Positions 61,081 through 64,000 of a stretch of DNA of 64,000 nucleotides are shown in pieces. The translations under genes and the position numbers were made by a program. The notes beneath the pieces were generated by a model, which saw only the letters and a program-made list of their open reading frames with translations, made no database searches and was not told where the DNA came from. Source of the DNA: Anthopleura xanthogrammica (lineage: Eukaryota > Cnidaria > Anthozoa > Actiniaria > Actiniidae); the NCBI GenBank assembly GCA_964019055.1, contig OZ025214.1:4206858-4270857 (forward strand), written 5' to 3'. Numbering within the stretch: the stretch's first letter is position 1; every line of letters starts with the position of its first letter.

Positions 61081-64000
61081 GGCCGGTTTAAACAGGTTTA
61101 TGTGGCCAAATTTTAGCCAATAGTTGAATGAGGTATATAGAAAAAGCGACTTCAAAAACATAGTGGAATTGTACGAAACTGAAAGGAATTGTTTTTCAAG
61201 GTTGCCTACCAATATAAGAAAAAAAATTTAGTCCTCGTACCCAATACCAATAATTATTTCAATCAGATATGACATTTTTAATGCTGTAGTATAATTCCAA
61301 AAGCAAAGATTGACAATAATTTTGGATAGATTATATATATTATATTATATTTCTATATTATTCGGCAATTGCGAATACGAGAAAAATCTCTGTGACGACC
61401 AAGTTTGTATCTAGGAAAGCAAGATTGTTTCTAATAATATTTTCACCACTATTTACTTTTATTCAATCCTAGCCAAACAGAACTAGAGACTTGGTTGTTT
61501 TTCCAATGACATTTCTGTCATCTTAACTCCATTTTTTTTCACCTTTTCACGTGCAGAAGACGTCTTGGATATTATCTGACGTTTCGATCGAGAAGCGAGC
61601 GAAAATGAAAACCCTTTCGCTTTCAATAAGGATTTCTATTGCGTTTCGGAATTAATTTTGCCTAAAGCTTAGCCAATTTTTTCCCAATATCCCTTTCAAT
61701 ATTCACTCCTTGATATCCTTTCGTGGATTAGAACGATATTTATAATTGCGTCGATCGTCAACTTGTCTCTCTGATTTCCACCTTCAGAAAATTGGACAAT
61801 ACTACCAAATAGATTACAAACCACTAACTCAATTTGAAGCCCTTCAATGGAATTAGAAATCTTAAAAAAAACACCTATTTTTTACTTCTTATTTCATACA
61901 TATTTTTATCTCATTATTTTTTGGCATTATTCGAAGAAGACTTGATATTATTTGCACACACAAAACACGGCTTTAGCAAAGAAACAAAACGAGGATATCA
62001 GTCGATCAGTTCACAGGCGATCGGAAATGAAAAAAAAATGTGGTGCCAAAAATCATATCCTTGGCATTGTCTTCTTTAACACTTGTACACGGCGGCTACG
62101 AAAAACATGGATTTTTTTGAATGCCTTTTGATTAGTGTGTAGTTACTATATTTAGAATATGCAATTATTATCAACGTAGAGTATAAGCTGTAATCGTGTC
62201 TTTTGTCGTGTTTTATGCTTTGAAATTTAGGTTATTTTATTCATTGTTCAATTCTGTTTTTCTAGTTTTATTTGTTTTGCTTTTAATGCGGAAAAGATTG
62301 AGTTTTAAAAACATTTAACCCCCCCAAAAAAACATGAATTAAGGATCAAAATTTCTTTCGTTTTTCATTCAATGAACGTGCAGTGGAGATTTTCGCCGTG
62401 GAAAAAAGTCAAACACACTTCTTTCAATGTTTCAAGAGAGATAGTCTTATCTATCTCCCCCTTCAAAGAGTCTAATCCAGTAAGCTTTACATGACCGGTG
62501 TGTTTGACAAACCGACCTTGTTTCACAACCAGCCGCAATGACTTCTAAATTGAAATTTTATGTCGTGTGTTTGTCGAGCTTGTAGGCTCGTTCAAATAAG
62601 ACGCCACTTTACTTGAATTGCCCGGGATCTAAAAGCCCACATTGTGAGTATTTGCTTTCTAAGTCCTTGTTTTTTCGCTTGACGGAAGAGTGATTGTTTG
62701 TCTAGTCTTTTTTGCGAAAACAAATTATGTATTTGATTTGATGCAATTTGAAGTTGACTCAAAATATTGCACTGATTTTAAAACTTAGGCGACATGTATG
62801 ATGTGTGTATTATATAAGATTTATTGTTTTGCAGATTTATCGAGAACGATTTTTATTCGATCACTCATTTATTACAAGCTTCGTTTCACTTCTTTCCTCT
62901 TCGTTTATTTTATTCATATTTTTGTTTGTTCGTTTTAGTTTTATCATCTCACTTGTTATTCTTTTGAATTTCATTTGTTCTTTCATTTATTTCCATTTCA
63001 TTCATCCTCCCATTCATTCCTTCTTTCTTCATTCATTCATTGTTCATGTTATTGATCTCTCAATCTCATTTATACCTTTTTTTATCGCATTCACTTTTTC
63101 ATTCATTCCTACTTCATTTGTTCTCTCATTCCTTTTTTCTTTATCATTCATTCATATTTTCAATCATTTATCCATTCATTACAATTTATTTCACATCCTT
63201 TTTCCTTATCACTGTGAAGTTATTCCCTAAACATCGGCAGATAGTTACTTCAAAGTAACCAAATCTCCCCCACAGCAGCGATGCTGATTTGACGTAAAAC
63301 AACGGCGGGCGAATCTACCCCTTTAATCGATCCCTCGCTAAAAACGCCTAAACGAGGAACACGACGCAAATTGGAAGTCATTAAGAAGACCACCAGTTAA
63401 AGACAGTGTAATAGCACATCCAACACTATGACACTAAAATCCGGCGCGACATTTTTACTTTAACTGAGGCGGCAAATCTATAGACAAAATACACTTCGAA
63501 CTATTCAAGTAAATTTATCAGTTCGAGCGGAAATTTCCTTTTCGCTTCCCAATAAAATCAGAATATTAACTGCAATTGATGTTCAATAGAAATGACTTTT
63601 TAAGTGAAATATTCCATCAATATTGGAAGTGACTTGGATCATAGATTGTCCGTTGTTTCCGGTCATAATACCAGATCATGGAATGAATATTTGCTCTCTT
63701 TTGATAGGCTGTTCGTGGCACGTTTTTCCGTTGATGGCGCGAGCCTAATCTTATATTAATTCTCCCCATTCCAGCTGATTAAATAAATTAGTTCCCTCAT
63801 CAAACGAATCATTGCCGCCTCGCTGTCAACCTGTCCCTCAAAGGAACTTAAATTCGAGCGACGTTGCCTGAATTTGTTAGTGTAACATAGAGGTATGATA
63901 TCTGGAGCTACTAGCTATAGCTAGCTAAGACCGATAAGAGGCCAGCGAGGCAGGTAGAACCAGTTCAAATCGATTACGGTTTACGTTTGGAATCTTGAGC

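Larger units (their letters stand above)
53111..64000 (+). other. 10.9-kb region without a supported gene
   Basis: Contains the INPP5F 3' flank, then AT-rich DNA. The open frames at about 55712-56020, 56434-56700 and 57372-57713 lack recognisable domains. Low-complexity tracts occur at 58275-58560 (CCTTCC), 59520-59900 (TTTCTC/ATTT) and 62850-63200 (ATTCATTC). Could hold distal regulatory sequence or undetected exons of a neighbour. Confidence 0.5.

Overview
The window is intron-rich, AT-rich animal DNA with canonical GT-AG introns, no operons, many microsatellites and several families of short inverted-repeat and SINE-like elements. It carries an INPP5F/Sac2 orthologue, a cofactor-independent phosphoglycerate mutase (absent from vertebrates) and SEA/fibronectin-III exons with phase 1-1 boundaries. 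Together these suggest an invertebrate metazoan, most likely an anthozoan cnidarian (sea anemone or coral). That placement is inference, not proof.

Layout. (1) 2-27572, plus strand: the 3' part of a very large receptor/channel gene, cut by the left edge. I could join 33 exons whose phases all agree, giving 2159 codons. The predicted protein has four SEA modules alternating with FN3 domains, then a continuous FN3 array (12 FN3 in all). These are followed by an ionotropic-glutamate-receptor-like core: S1-like half, M1, pore loop, M3, S2-like half, M4. The pore loop carries a complete potassium-channel filter, TVGYGD. A cytoplasmic tail with a probable coiled coil ends the protein. The filter codons are split by a 3.8 kb intron. 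That intron holds, on the minus strand, (2) 20779-21396, an intronless Ras-like GTPase related to the Di-Ras/RasD group. (3) 28986-34331: a complete 12-exon iPGM of 515 aa with all catalytic and metal-binding residues. (4) 36603-53110: a complete 24-exon INPP5F/Sac2 phosphoinositide phosphatase of 1276 aa with the CX5R active site and a long acidic, repeat-containing tail. (5) 53111-64000: about 10.9 kb in which I can support no gene, only repeats and low-complexity DNA.

The four genes have no evident common pathway. iPGM is glycolytic, INPP5F acts on endosomal phosphoinositides, the GTPase is a signalling switch, and the channel is a predicted cell-surface receptor. The most unusual item is the SEA/FN3-ectodomain receptor with glutamate-receptor-like topology and a potassium-type filter, together with duplicated splice acceptors exactly at the filter. 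Introns and intergenic DNA hold at least three families of short inverted-repeat (MITE-like) elements, a tRNA-derived SINE family whose tail has expanded into minisatellites, and several large foldback structures.
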